64,000 nt of DNA from Maledivibacter sp. (GCA_025210375.1 JAOASB010000005.1:61878-125877); one strand, 5' to 3'. Shown: positions 16,757 through 26,744, counted from the stretch's first letter. Translations and numbers: made by a program. Notes: generated by a model from the letters alone, not told the origin.

Positions 16757-18100
16757 TTAAGAAACTGTGTTTGGATTCATCTTGTTTTTAGATAATATAA
16801 TAGCACCTATACCTACCAGTATTTGACCAAGACAAATGCCTAGAAGTATGCCTATATAGGAATATATCATTTTTCCTAGTACTGCAAGGGGAAGTACTAT
16901 GACAAGTATCCCTATGACATTTAGCACAACAGTCCAAATAGGGCGTCCAATGGTGGTGAATGCTTGGCTCATCCAATTTGTGATATTTAAACCTATCATT
17001 CCAAATATCATTATCCATAGGTAATGTGTGCTATATAATACCACTTCCTCGTCGGTTGTAAATATACGGGACACGGGCTTGGCCAGAGGAATAGATAGGG
17101 CAAATACTATTACTCCATATATTAATGCAAATTTTATAGCCATCTTTCTCGTTGTATATACTCTATCATAATTTTCGGCTCCCCAATTTTGACCAATTAT
17201 AGGGATTAGAGACAATCCTACTCCTGCAGTTATTATTGTTACAAAGCTTTCAACACGAGTACCCACAGCGATTGCTGCGACTGCGGCTGTGCCACCTGAT
17301 GATGATACCAATGCTGTAAGCACACTACGTAATAATTGAGGCATAAAAAGCACAGTAATGCTAGGCAAGCCTATTTTTAAAATGTTTTTCCATGATTCGA
17401 AGATTTCTTTCTTACTATTAAACTCAAACGACAGTAAGTGGTGATGAAAATGTGTAAATGATAGTGTTACGATCATACCTATTAAACGTGCAATAACGGT
17501 TGCCAGTGCAGCTCCTCGTATGCCAAGTCTTGGAAATATCCAATACCCATGGATAAGAAGAGGATCTAATATAATGTTGACTACTGAACATACGATCATC
17601 ACAATAAAGGGGCGTACCATGTCTCCACTTGCCCTCATACATGAATCACAGACAGGGGGAGTAACTACCAAGACGACAAAGCTATACCATATTAGCATGT
17701 AGTCTTTAACTAAGGCCAAGGTGTCGGAATCTGCTCCTAGTAGTGTGAACACTTTATCCATGCTAAATATTCCTATAAGGCTAATGAACATTACAAAAAT
17801 TAAGGACAGCAAGATTCCATCCGTAGCGATACGTTGCATTAGATGATGGTCATTTGCACCCTTTGCACGGGAAAGAAGTGAGGCAGCACCGCTGCTCATA
17901 CCGCTTGAAATCCCTCCTACTATCATAACCACGGGGAATGTGAATCCCATAGCGGCGAGTGCATTAGTACCTAATTGTGAAACAAAATAGGTATCGGTCA
18001 AATTAAATATAGTAAATGAAAACATACCCGCTATGGAAGGTAATGCTAGACGCAGCATATGACTTGGTATGCTGCCCGTTAGTAAATTATGCTTTTGCAT
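16757..18100 (-). CDS. MATE-family efflux pump
   Basis: A 447-aa protein with about twelve predicted helices in two homologous halves, starting with IPSHMLRLALPSIAGMFSFT and containing GISSGMSSGAASLLSRAKG, typical of DinF/NorM-like MATE exporters that use Na or proton gradients to expel cationic drugs. The ATG follows AAGGAGA. Its promoter (18143-18173) has the 19-bp spacer of MerR-activated promoters, and a MerR gene is divergent from it, so expression is likely drug-inducible. Confidence 0.93.
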   Translation of the reverse strand: MQKHNLLTGSIPSHMLRLALPSIAGMFSFTIFNLTDTYFVSQLGTNALAAMGFTFPVVMIVGGISSGMSSGAASLLSRAKGANDHHLMQRIATDGILLSLIFVMFISLIGIFSMDKVFTLLGADSDTLALVKDYMLIWYSFVVLVVTPPVCDSCMRASGDMVRPFIVMIVCSVVNIILDPLLIHGYWIFPRLGIRGAALATVIARLIGMIVTLSFTHFHHHLLSFEFNSKKEIFESWKNILKIGLPSITVLFMPQLLRSVLTALVSSSGGTAAVAAIAVGTRVESFVTIITAGVGLSLIPIIGQNWGAENYDRVYTTRKMAIKFALIYGVIVFALSIPLAKPVSRIFTTDEEVVLYSTHYLWIMIFGMIGLNITNWMSQAFTTIGRPIWTVVLNVIGILVIVLPLAVLGKMIYSYIGILLGICLGQILVGIGAIILSKNKMNPNTVS

Positions 18101-18142
18101 ATTTTGATATTCTCCTTCATGCGTATTTAGTTGACAAAAAAA

Positions 18143-18173
18143 ATTATAAACCTTATAGTAACTATAAAGTCAA
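18143..18173 (-). promoter_or_regulatory. MerR-type promoter of the MATE gene
   Basis: On the minus strand TTGACT (18173-18168), a 19-bp spacer containing the inverted repeat TTATAGTTACTATAA, then TATAAT (18148-18143). The over-long spacer and the dyad in it are the signature of promoters untwisted by MerR-family activators such as BmrR. Confidence 0.85.
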
Positions 18174-18233
18174 TAGCAAATACTAATATATTTTTAAAAT
18201 ATTTGAAATATAATGAAGGAAGTTGATGTCATC

Positions 18234-19067
18234 ATGAAAAAAGGATATAGGATAGGGGAAATATCTAAGATCAAAAATATAGATGCTCAAACCCTAAGAT
18301 ATTATGATAAAATTGGCATATTGTCCCCTAAAATAGTGGACGATAAAAACAATTATCGGTATTATTCCCTAGAACAATTTATAGATGTTGATCGTATAAA
18401 GTTTTACAAAATATTAGGATTGTCTTTGGAAGAAATAAAAAAATTTAAGGATATCCATAATGTTGAGGAAGCATTAGAAACCCTTAGGTCACAAAGGAAA
18501 CAGATGGAAAACAAAATCGAAAAAATGCAGGCTGTGGCAAAAAACATCGAGAATATTATAGAAACCATAGAGGGCACAAGTGAGGCTGGGGAAAAACAAA
18601 TACAAATCAAAAATTGTGGTTCTTTGTATGGCATTATTGGAGATTGCCAAACAAGTAATGACTGGTATGAATTTGAAACTAAATTACTGGAGCTTACTAA
18701 TAATTATCCTAACTATTCGGAAATTGGACATAATCATGGTTTATCATGTATCCATAATGAAAAGTATTTACATTGCACCAGAAATAAGTATATGGAAAAG
18801 ATAGCAATCCCAATTAATCAACGATTTATTAATGATCCAAATGTTCAGGAGTACCAGCTTGGTATGTGTATAGTAGCCTACCATAAAGGGCCACACCATA
18901 GAATAAAGGATACTTTTTTAAGAATAAAGGAATATATTAGTATGAAACAATTACAAATAAGAGGAGATATTATTATTACATCAATTATTAGCAGCTTTAT
19001 AGTTAATAATGAAAATGAATTTTTAAATGAAATAAAAATACCTATAGAATGGGATCCGACTAACTAG
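18234..19067 (+). CDS. MerR-family regulator with GyrI-like effector domain
   Basis: About 277 aa: N-terminal winged helix (RIGEISKIKNIDAQTLRYYD), coiled-coil dimerisation helix, and a C-terminal domain of about 150 residues resembling the drug-sensing GyrI/BmrR fold. I prefer the ATG at 18234, which has AAGGAAG upstream; the one at 18213 lacks a ribosome binding site. It is divergent from the MATE pump and the MerR-class promoter between them is its obvious target. Confidence 0.88.
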   Translation: MKKGYRIGEISKIKNIDAQTLRYYDKIGILSPKIVDDKNNYRYYSLEQFIDVDRIKFYKILGLSLEEIKKFKDIHNVEEALETLRSQRKQMENKIEKMQAVAKNIENIIETIEGTSEAGEKQIQIKNCGSLYGIIGDCQTSNDWYEFETKLLELTNNYPNYSEIGHNHGLSCIHNEKYLHCTRNKYMEKIAIPINQRFINDPNVQEYQLGMCIVAYHKGPHHRIKDTFLRIKEYISMKQLQIRGDIIITSIISSFIVNNENEFLNEIKIPIEWDPTN

Positions 19068-19224
19068 TAGAAATATCTTGACTTTTACTAGCTGGTCTGA
19101 TCCCTTTTTCTTTCCCTCAAAATTGGTCTAGATAAGCCTATAACTAATATTTATACTTTCTACTAGGAGTATAAATATAGAAATTGGTCAAGACTAATCA
19201 TAGGTAAATTCGGAGGGGAAAATC

Positions 19225-20307
19225 ATGAATAAAGAGGTTATTTCTGATAAGCAAGGAATATATCTTGTGATCATATTACTAGTGGGTTCATCTTCAATAA
19301 TGGTAATGGGGATTCAAGCTGGAAAAGATGCATGGCTAGCTGTTCTTTTGGGGATAGCTATATCATTTCCAATAACACTTATTTATGCTAGATTGCACTT
19401 TATTTTTTTGGGTAAGGATTTGTTTGATATTCTTGAAATTTGTTTTGGGAAGATTATAGGCAAAGGAATCTGTTTATTATATGTATGGTTTACTTTACAT
19501 CATGCAGCATTAATTTTGGAGAATGTAGGTACATTTATCAATACAGTTTCATTATATAGAACCCCTATAGTTATACCAACAATTGTTATTGCCATTATGG
19601 CTATGTGGGCGGTGAAAAAAGGAATAAAAGTAATGTGTGAATGGATAGTTTTTTTTCTTCCCATAATTGTCATTTTATTAGGTGCGTTTGTATTTTTATT
19701 GATACCCAGAATGCGTATAAATAATGTCCTACCTGTTATGAACAACGGAATAATACCCATAATATATGGAGGAATTTCAGTTTTTACATTTCCCTTTGCT
19801 GAGACATACGTGTTCACAATGATTTTCACTCGTTTTGATAATAAAAAATCTCCTTATAAAATTCATATAACTGGTTTATTGATAGGGGGGTTTATGATGT
19901 ACACAATTGCTTTAACGAACTTATTAGTTTTATCGGTGAATACAGTCTCAACAGTATATTATCCTACCTATTTAGCCGCTACCAGAGTAAAAATTTTCAA
20001 TGTTCTACAAAGATTCGAAGTGATAATAGGTATAGTTTTAGTATTAGGAGCATTTATGAAAATAAGTATATTTCTATTTGCCTCTTGTAAAGGGGTAGCT
20101 AAAACATTTGGATTTAGAGAATATGGATTTATAGCTTTACCCATGGGACTGATGTCAATTAATGCAACCTATTTTCAAAATGATAGTATTATGGAAATAT
20201 TTGAATTTGCTGAAGGAATATGGCCATATTATTCATCTGTATTTCAAGTGATTCTGCCATGTATTATCTGGATTGCCGCTGAAATAAGGAAAAAACAATT
20301 GAATTAA
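19225..20307 (+). CDS. GerAB-family spore germination permease
   Basis: A 360-aa protein of the APC-type spore permease family with about ten predicted helices (ISDKQGIYLVIILLVGSS near the start; FPFAETYVFTMIF mid-protein). GerAB subunits sense germinants in the spore inner membrane together with GerAA and GerAC. Here neither partner is adjacent; instead two small unrecognised genes follow. The ATG follows GGAGGGG. It may be an orphan receptor subunit or work with partners encoded elsewhere. Confidence 0.87.
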   Translation: MNKEVISDKQGIYLVIILLVGSSSIMVMGIQAGKDAWLAVLLGIAISFPITLIYARLHFIFLGKDLFDILEICFGKIIGKGICLLYVWFTLHHAALILENVGTFINTVSLYRTPIVIPTIVIAIMAMWAVKKGIKVMCEWIVFFLPIIVILLGAFVFLLIPRMRINNVLPVMNNGIIPIIYGGISVFTFPFAETYVFTMIFTRFDNKKSPYKIHITGLLIGGFMMYTIALTNLLVLSVNTVSTVYYPTYLAATRVKIFNVLQRFEVIIGIVLVLGAFMKISIFLFASCKGVAKTFGFREYGFIALPMGLMSINATYFQNDSIMEIFEFAEGIWPYYSSVFQVILPCIIWIAAEIRKKQLN

Positions 20308-20439
20308 TTCAACTTTTCAACTCTGATTCCTTCTTGCTAAAAATTGTCAAAGGAGAACAAAAAATAGTTATATAAATGATCTTGTTTTCACTAATAATAA
20401 TTACAGGAACAGTACAAATTTTAAAGGAGATTAAGGTAA

Positions 20440-20706
20440 ATGCAATTAAGTAGTCTAATTGGTGAAGGAGAAAGAATAGGAAGGGAAACACAAAAAGAAT
20501 TTTATAATCAAAGAGGTATTGAAGAAAAGGGAAATAGATGGATTGGTAAAAGTATTTCATATTTAGAAGAAAATTATCCAGAGAGTATTTTGACTAGTGA
20601 TTTTATAGTAGAAAGTGAGAAAGTAGACAAAGACTATGGTGATATGGTTTCTATCCTAAAGGGATTAAGGGATGTTGAAGGCGAACTAGGTTCGCTTGAT
20701 GAGTAA
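20440..20706 (+). CDS. 88-aa hypothetical protein
   Basis: A soluble, acidic, mostly helical protein (MQLSSLIGEGERIGRE...). No family is recognised. The ATG follows AAGGAG. It lies 132 bp after the GerAB gene and its stop overlaps the possible start of the next small gene, so the three may be one transcription unit. Confidence 0.6.
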   Translation: MQLSSLIGEGERIGRETQKEFYNQRGIEEKGNRWIGKSISYLEENYPESILTSDFIVESEKVDKDYGDMVSILKGLRDVEGELGSLDE

Positions 20707-20731
20707 TGACTTAAAAGTAAAGGATGATACT

Positions 20732-20905
20732 ATGCGAATAAATGAAAGCAAGGAAGTAGAAAGATTTATTGACGAATATTTTTCACCCCAATATATATCC
20801 TTAGCCAATAGGCGGGACTTAAGTAATACAAGTGGTGTGGGAAAGGATTGTATGTTTGAAGGAAACGTTAAAAAATGTAAAAGAGGGGATTGTATAGAGT
20901 ATTAG
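20732..20905 (+). CDS. 57-aa Cys-containing hypothetical protein
   Basis: Starts at ATG 20732, which has AAAGGA 7 nt upstream; an in-frame ATG at 20699 overlapping the previous stop is an alternative. The protein ends GKDCMFEGNVKKCKRGDCIEY, with three Cys spaced C-9-C-4-C that could bind a metal or form disulfides. No family is recognised. Confidence 0.5.
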   Translation: MRINESKEVERFIDEYFSPQYISLANRRDLSNTSGVGKDCMFEGNVKKCKRGDCIEY

Positions 20906-20935
20906 AAGCTTAAAAACAGATATTATTTATATAAA

Positions 20936-20980
20936 AAACACTAATAAATCTTTTATACCTTGATTTATTAGTGTTTTTTA
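20936..20980 (+). terminator. Terminator after the GerAB cluster
   Basis: A perfect 15-bp stem (AAACACTAATAAATC and complement) with an 11-nt loop followed by TTTATATAA. Confidence 0.85.
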
Positions 20981-21051
20981 TATAATAGTATCTTTTTTTG
21001 CTATTGTCCACTAGGGGGCAAAAGATATATAATAGGGGCGGAGGTGTTTTT

Positions 21052-21888
21052 ATGGTAAAAGAAGCCATCTTAGATTATCTGATATATAACAGTAGGGTTT
21101 ATTCCACTAAAGAAATAGATATATGGCCAAATACAGAAAGGGTTTCCATTTACGAGGTCATAAGGATAATAGATGGAATTCCTTTATATTTAGAAGAACA
21201 TCTTGAAAGGCTTGCAAAGTCTGCTAAACTTCTCAATGTAAAACTGAATAGAACCTATGAGGAATTAACCGATGAAATTAAGAAATTAATAGAGATAAAT
21301 GATGAAAATAATTTGAATGTAAAAATATTATGTGTTGCAGAAGGTGGAGAAGTTGAAGAACTTTATATATACTTTATAAAAAGTTTTTATCCTCCTGAAT
21401 TAATGTATAGAGAAGGTATACATACTATAGCCTATGAAAGTGAGAGACAAAATCCAAATGCTAAAACCTTTAATGGAAGCTTTAAAAAAGGGATAGCCAT
21501 AGAATTAGAAAGAAGAAATGCATTTGAAGCCTTACTTGTCAATAATGATGGACAGATAACCGAGGGAAGCAGATCAAACCTATTTTTTGTAAAGGATGAA
21601 AAACTCTTTACCTCCCCTGCCCATGAGGTATTACTTGGAGTTACACGTTCTAAGATTATAGAATTATGCAGCCAGAGCAGCATAGATATTATTGAGCAGG
21701 AGATATCCTTAGATAGTATAAGTAAGTATGAAGGAGCTTTTATAACGGGAACCTCAATTAATGTACTTCCTATTAAGAATATAGATGGAATAGGATTTGA
21801 TTTGTCTAAAAATGATATTATTAATAAAATCATTGAAATATATGAAAAGGATAAGCAAAATTATATAAATAAAAGGAGAAATATTTAG
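21052..21888 (+). CDS. Class IV aminotransferase (BCAT / ADC lyase family)
   Basis: A 278-aa fold-type IV PLP enzyme. Visible marks are RVSIYEVIRIIDGIPLYLEE, the likely PLP-lysine segment PNAKTFNGSF, the EALLVNNDGQITEGSRSNLF block and the GVTRSKIIELC motif. This family includes branched-chain aminotransferase, D-amino acid aminotransferase and aminodeoxychorismate lyase; sequence alone does not decide. The ATG at 21052 with GGCGGAGGTG upstream is the likely start; the longer frame begins without a ribosome binding site. No pabA/pabB or ilv gene is adjacent. Confidence 0.85.
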   Translation: MVKEAILDYLIYNSRVYSTKEIDIWPNTERVSIYEVIRIIDGIPLYLEEHLERLAKSAKLLNVKLNRTYEELTDEIKKLIEINDENNLNVKILCVAEGGEVEELYIYFIKSFYPPELMYREGIHTIAYESERQNPNAKTFNGSFKKGIAIELERRNAFEALLVNNDGQITEGSRSNLFFVKDEKLFTSPAHEVLLGVTRSKIIELCSQSSIDIIEQEISLDSISKYEGAFITGTSINVLPIKNIDGIGFDLSKNDIINKIIEIYEKDKQNYINKRRNI

Positions 21889-21995
21889 GCATATGAAAAA
21901 ATAAACGGGACTAGTAATATAGGATGAAAAGTTTATTTTTGAATCTGCCTTAATTGAGTAAATTGTATAATCAAGATGAAGGGGAGTTGGTTTAA

Positions 21996-23219
21996 ATGGA
22001 AAAATTAGTACAAAGATTTTTAAAATATGTAAAGATTGACACAAAGTCTGACCCAAATTCAGCTTCGTGTCCGAGTACAGAAAAACAGTTTAATCTAGGA
22101 AAGGAACTTGTCAAGGAACTTCAGGAACTTGGTTTAAAGGATGCAGCTATGGATGATAATGGTTATGTAATGGCTACATTACCATCAAATACCGATAAAG
22201 ACCTACCAAATCTAGGATTTATAGCCCATATGGATACTAGTCCTGATATGACAGCGGAAAATGTAAAACCTCAAATTATTAAGGACTATGATGGCAATGA
22301 TATCCTATTAAATGGTGAGAAAAATATCGTGTTATCCCCAAAGGATTTTCCAGAGCTAAAGGATTATATTGGAGAAGATTTAATTACCACCGATGGAACT
22401 ACACTTTTAGGTGCCGATGATAAAGCAGGTATAGCTGAGATAATGACTGCTGTAGAGCATCTCATAAATAATCCAGAGATAAAGCATGGTACTATAAAAA
22501 TAGGCTTTACTCCCGACGAAGAGGTCGGAAGGGGAGCAGACAAATTTGATGTTGAAAAGTTTGCTGCGGACCTTGCTTATACAGTCGATGGGGGACAAAT
22601 CGGAGAATTAGAGTATGAGAACTTTAATGCAGCCTATGCTAAGATTAAGATAAATGGAAGAAATGTACATCCAGGTACGGCTAAAAATAAAATGATTAAT
22701 GCAATATCAATAGCTATGGAATTTAATTCAATGTTACCTACAAACCAAGTTCCCGAATATACTGAAGGATATGAGGGATTTTATCACTTGCATGATATAA
22801 AGGGTAATGTAGAAGAAACCATTCTAGAGTATATTATTAGAGATCATGACAAAGAAAAATTTGAAGAAAAGAAAAAAAGAGTTGAGAATATTGTAAAATA
22901 TTTAAATGGCAATATGGGAAAAGGTACTGTAGAATTAGATATGAAGGATCAGTATTACAATATGAAAGAGAAAATAGAGCCTGTTATGCATATAGTAGAA
23001 ATCGCTGAGAGGGCTATGAAAGAGGTGGCGGTTAAACCTATAATCAAACCCATTCGAGGGGGAACCGATGGTGCAAGACTTTCATATATGGGTCTTCCAT
23101 GCCCTAACCTTTTTACAGGAGGCCATAATTTCCATGGAAAGTTTGAATATATCTCAATAAATTCTATGAAGAAATCAGTAGATGTTATACTTAAGATAGC
23201 TGAACTTTTTGCAAAATAA
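21996..23219 (+). CDS. pepT: Peptidase T (tripeptide aminopeptidase)
   Basis: A 407-aa M20-family metallopeptidase cutting N-terminal residues from tripeptides. Its two-zinc ligands are visible in [31 protein letters not shown] and [11 protein letters not shown], all expected for PepT. Length is normal. It starts ATG after AAGGGGAG and is followed by its own terminator. Confidence 0.96.
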   Translation: MEKLVQRFLKYVKIDTKSDPNSASCPSTEKQFNLGKELVKELQELGLKDAAMDDNGYVMATLPSNTDKDLPNLGFIAHMDTSPDMTAENVKPQIIKDYDGNDILLNGEKNIVLSPKDFPELKDYIGEDLITTDGTTLLGADDKAGIAEIMTAVEHLINNPEIKHGTIKIGFTPDEEVGRGADKFDVEKFAADLAYTVDGGQIGELEYENFNAAYAKIKINGRNVHPGTAKNKMINAISIAMEFNSMLPTNQVPEYTEGYEGFYHLHDIKGNVEETILEYIIRDHDKEKFEEKKKRVENIVKYLNGNMGKGTVELDMKDQYYNMKEKIEPVMHIVEIAERAMKEVAVKPIIKPIRGGTDGARLSYMGLPCPNLFTGGHNFHGKFEYISINSMKKSVDVILKIAELFAK

Positions 23220-23224
23220 TAAAG

Positions 23225-23260
23225 GGCTGTTGAGAAATTTAGGTTTCTCAACAGCCTAAA
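23225..23260. terminator. Terminator between pepT and the usp gene
   Basis: A 13-bp perfect stem (GGCTGTTGAGAAA and complement) with a 6-nt loop between convergent genes; weak T-run after it. Confidence 0.75.
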
Positions 23261-23278
23261 AGTTATACTTTAACACCT

Positions 23279-23704
23279 TTATCTTATAACTAATACGGGA
23301 ATACTGCTATGCAGTACTACTTTGTTTGTAACACTACCTAATAAGAACCTTTTGCTCCTTGACATTCCGTGGGTACATATGATTATTAGGTCACAGCCTT
23401 CCTTTTCTGCTACTTCTAAAATAGTAACTGCAGGATCACCTAAAGCGGTTTTAGTGGTTATTCTTATACCGGTTTCAGCAAAGGCTTTTTTTGCATCCTC
23501 CACAATTCTTTCTGCAATTTTTTCAGGATTGTTTTTTTCATTTTTGGACATGACGGGATCATATAGCCATCCAAAGGGAGGCGTCAAATCTTGAGCGTTA
23601 AATATGATTATTTCTGAGTCGAATTTTTGTGCTATTTTTTTAGCATGATTATAGGCTTTAGGACAGATTTCTGAACCGTCAATAGGCAAAAATATTTTTT
23701 TCAT
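23279..23704 (-). CDS. Universal stress protein (UspA family)
   Basis: A 141-aa single-domain Usp: FLPIDGSEICPKAYNHA at the start and IICTHGMSRSKRFLLGSVTNKVV at the end. The ATP-binding pattern G-2x-G-9x-G-S/T is partly changed (GMSR in place of GxxG), so nucleotide binding is uncertain. ATG after GAGGTATACCT. Stands alone. Confidence 0.9.
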   Translation of the reverse strand: MKKIFLPIDGSEICPKAYNHAKKIAQKFDSEIIIFNAQDLTPPFGWLYDPVMSKNEKNNPEKIAERIVEDAKKAFAETGIRITTKTALGDPAVTILEVAEKEGCDLIIICTHGMSRSKRFLLGSVTNKVVLHSSIPVLVIR

Positions 23705-23926
23705 AGGTATACCTCCTCAAAGTATATTTATATCATTATTATTTATTATTTAAAGTATAGTTATGAAATAAGTTCAAAAAAGAATAAAAAAGAAAAAAAT
23801 TAATGAAAAATTAACAAAAAAAAGAAGGAATTCTAAAAAATGTGTATAATATTAATAATAATCTAGCAATCCAGGCTCTATTAAGTAGCTTGGATTATAG
23901 TAAATCTATTTGGAGGATCTATATAG

Positions 23927-24094
23927 ATGATTGATAATGGAAATGAATTGAGGGAATTAATATCATTGGTTGAAAAATTTGTTGAGGTTGCAGACGAATT
24001 AAAAAGAAATGGAAGAATAGATCAAGAACAATATACGTATATAACTAAAAACAAGATAGAGTTTTTAATGGAATCTAAGGAATTAATGGAGTAA
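23927..24094 (+). CDS. 55-aa helical protein, paralogue of 57011-57157
   Basis: MIDNGNELRELISLVEKFVE... ending MESKELME, with GGAGG 9-10 nt before the ATG. The centre (VEKFVEVADELKRNGRIDQEQY then KNKIEFL) aligns with the small protein at 57011-57157, so this is a real two-member family. No function is known to me. A hairpin (AATCCA...TGGATT, 23868-23896) lies in its leader. Confidence 0.7.
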   Translation: MIDNGNELRELISLVEKFVEVADELKRNGRIDQEQYTYITKNKIEFLMESKELME

Positions 24095-24165
24095 TACATG
24101 TAGAAAATATTTGTTAAAGGGATGTGTAAGAATGATGAGCTTCATTCTCAAGCACCCTAGGGCTT

Positions 24166-24200
24166 AAAAAAAGATTGTCTTTTGAGACAGTTCTTTTTTT
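24166..24200 (+). terminator. Terminator after the 55-aa gene
   Basis: AAAAAGATTGTCT, TTTG loop, AGACAGTTCTTTTTTT: a strong stem followed by seven T. The rest of the 24095-24372 gap shows no gene. Confidence 0.8.
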
Positions 24201-24372
24201 GCCTATGATTTTCCATGAAAAAATCTGACCGAAGGGAAAAAACTAATATTTTTGAGCTTTCCTATGGAAATTTTGAAATTCATGAAAAGATGACTAAGGG
24301 TAAATGATATACTATAAAGAACAAGCTGAGTATTATAAAGGTTAAAAATTACTAATATAGGAGGCAGAAAAG

Positions 24373-25122
24373 ATGGCATTAAATTCTTTTTCCCGTACAG
24401 AGTTATTAATAGGAAAAGAAGGAATTAAAACATTATCGAAAAAAACAGTAGCCATATTTGGAATAGGTGGAGTTGGTACCTTTGTGGCAGAAGCTCTTGC
24501 CAGATCAGGAGTTGGAAGATTTATATTGATTGATGATGATGATATATGCTTAACCAATATAAATAGACAAATACATGCACTTAGAAGTACCGTTGGTAAA
24601 GCAAAGGTTGATGTGATGAAGGATAGAATATTAGATATAAATCCTAAAGCCCAGATAACAACCTATAAAATGCTATATACAGCTGAAACTGCTGAGCAGC
24701 TCCTAGATAATACCTATGATTATGTGGTTGATGCAATAGATATGGTAAGCTCTAAATTAGATCTAATAGAAAGATGTTATAAAAGAAATATACCTATAAT
24801 GAGTAGTATGGGGGCTGGAAACAAATTAGACCCCACTAGATTTGAAATAGCTGATATCTTTGAGACATCTATATGTCCTTTGGCCAAGGTGATGAGAAAA
24901 GAATTAAGAAAAAGGGATGTCCATAATTTAAAAGTTGTATATTCCAAGGAAGTGCCATTGAAGCCCATTGAATTAGAATCCGATTGCAAGACAGATTGCA
25001 TTTGTACTAATCAGGAAAGAACTTGCACCGTAAGAAGACAAATTCCCGGCAGTATTGCATTTGTTCCTTCTGTGGCAGGATTAATAATAGCATCTGAAGT
25101 CATAAAGGATTTGTTGAAATAA
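24373..25122 (+). CDS. tcdA: tRNA threonylcarbamoyladenosine dehydratase
   Basis: A 249-aa ThiF/MoeB-like E1 enzyme that cyclises t6A37 of tRNA to ct6A using ATP. It has the nucleotide fold GIGGVGTFVAEALARSGVG, DDDICLTNINRQIHA and the C-terminal PSVAGLIIASEVIKDLL, all as in TcdA (CsdL). A Cys-rich stretch (CKTDCICTNQERTC) sits near residue 205. ATG after AGGAGG. Confidence 0.92.
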   Translation: MALNSFSRTELLIGKEGIKTLSKKTVAIFGIGGVGTFVAEALARSGVGRFILIDDDDICLTNINRQIHALRSTVGKAKVDVMKDRILDINPKAQITTYKMLYTAETAEQLLDNTYDYVVDAIDMVSSKLDLIERCYKRNIPIMSSMGAGNKLDPTRFEIADIFETSICPLAKVMRKELRKRDVHNLKVVYSKEVPLKPIELESDCKTDCICTNQERTCTVRRQIPGSIAFVPSVAGLIIASEVIKDLLK

Positions 25123-25250
25123 GAGATTCAGTCTCATATAGCATAAGTTAATAAATACCCATGTATAAATAATAATCCTTTAAATGAAATAATTACAAAG
25201 AGGAAAATAAAGAAATATATCAAATAGTTATTTAAGAACTTCTTAATTAT

Positions 25251-25285
25251 AAAAGCGGCCTTAGTCGCTTTTATTTTGTTTTTAA
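25251..25285 (+). terminator. Terminator-like hairpin after tcdA
   Basis: AAAAGCG...CGCTTTT followed by ATTTTGTTTTT. The surrounding gap (25123-25442) otherwise shows only A/T-rich sequence. Confidence 0.75.
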
Positions 25286-25442
25286 AATCAAACTATTTTT
25301 CATAAGCAATTGTACATAGGATTGCTATACTAAATTCATAGGAAAAAAGTGTTAAGTTTGGATATGTACTTGATTGAAGGATGTTTAAAGTGATATAGTT
25401 ATATTAAGAGAGTTTGTCCACAAACTGTTAGGAGGGAATTTT

Positions 25443-26744
25443 GTGAAGAGAATTGTTGCGGCTATTTTAACTTCAATTTGTTTGATAAGTACAACTACAA
25501 CAGCTTTTGCAGCTGAGAGTCAATATTTTAAATTTTCGAGCTATAAAAAGGGAATGGATAACACGGATATAAAGGTGATTCAAGAAGCACTTAAGAAGGA
25601 TGGTGTTTTTAATCATAATGAATTAACTACATACTATGGAACTATTACTGAAAATGCTGTGATAAGCTTTCAGAAAAAATATGGCTTGACGGCCGATGGT
25701 ATAATTGGAAAATCTACAATAGATAAGATGGATTCTTTAGGGCTTTTTACCCATGGAAATCTTTCTTTAAGGGTATATAAGCCGGGAATGACACACTCTG
25801 ATATAGAAATTATCCAAGAAGCACTTCGTGATATCGGTACCTATAAAGGAGATAGCATTACTACGTATTTTGGCTCAGTAACAGAAAAGGCAGTTAAAGA
25901 TTTTCAAGGTATGCATGGATTAGCTTCTGATGGAGTTGTAGGTGGGTCAACAATAAAGAAAATGGAGATCTTGGGACTAGTAACCCACAATATTGGTGTT
26001 TCAGGGGTTTTAGGTAATCTTACATTAGCTAAGTATGAAAAGGGGATGTCCCATCCCGAGGTTAAAATAATTCAGCGGGCTTTAAAACAGTGCGGAACCT
26101 TTAACGAAGATAGTTTCACTACATATTTTGGTTCTGTAACAGAAAAGTCAGTAAAGGATTTTCAGCGTAAATATGGACTAGCTGTGGATGGAGTTGTAGG
26201 GGGAGGGACTCTAGAGAAGATGAAGTCCCTTGGATTAATAAATTTTACAGTTAGTAGGGGTAGTGCAAAAAGAGGAGCAGGAGAGTATTTAGATTGGAAA
26301 AATGTAAAGAAGTTGCTTGTAAGGAATAAAACTGTATTAACGGTTAAGGATTTAAGTACTGGTTTGAAATTCAAAGTAAAGGTAACTGCTGGTTCTAATC
26401 ATGCAGATGTAGAGCCTGTATCAAAAAATGATACAAATGTCATAAAGAAGATATGGGGAGGCTTTAGTTGGGAGAGAAGACCTGCATTGGTATATTTAAA
26501 TGGTAGAGTGATTGCAGCTTCTATGACAGCTATGCCCCATGCTGGAGTTGAAAGCAAGCCTGCTGGAAAGAATGTGTCCGGTAGAAGTGGAGGATATGGT
26601 TATGGATATAACTTTGATTTCATTAAGGGGAATGGAATCTCTGGACATTTAGACATTCACTTCAAAAACAGTAGAAGGCATAAGGATAATAAAAAGGATC
26701 CTAAGCATCAGGTATGTATAAAGAAGGCTGCAGGCATCAAATAA
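25443..26744 (+). CDS. Secreted triple peptidoglycan-binding protein with a His/Asp-rich C-terminal domain
   Basis: A 433-aa secreted protein: signal peptide (about residues 1-23, ending AFAAE), then three PG_binding_1 repeats of about 75 residues each (VIQEALKKDG...IGKSTIDKM; IIQEALRDIG...; IIQRALKQCG...), and a C-terminal domain of about 150 residues. The last part holds SGHLDIHFKNSRRHKD and KHQVCIKKAAG, an H-x-D-x-HF...S..H...H pattern that looks metal-binding or catalytic. I cannot name the domain with certainty. GTG start after AGGAGGG. A wall-bound enzyme is likely. Confidence 0.82.
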   Translation: MKRIVAAILTSICLISTTTTAFAAESQYFKFSSYKKGMDNTDIKVIQEALKKDGVFNHNELTTYYGTITENAVISFQKKYGLTADGIIGKSTIDKMDSLGLFTHGNLSLRVYKPGMTHSDIEIIQEALRDIGTYKGDSITTYFGSVTEKAVKDFQGMHGLASDGVVGGSTIKKMEILGLVTHNIGVSGVLGNLTLAKYEKGMSHPEVKIIQRALKQCGTFNEDSFTTYFGSVTEKSVKDFQRKYGLAVDGVVGGGTLEKMKSLGLINFTVSRGSAKRGAGEYLDWKNVKKLLVRNKTVLTVKDLSTGLKFKVKVTAGSNHADVEPVSKNDTNVIKKIWGGFSWERRPALVYLNGRVIAASMTAMPHAGVESKPAGKNVSGRSGGYGYGYNFDFIKGNGISGHLDIHFKNSRRHKDNKKDPKHQVCIKKAAGIK

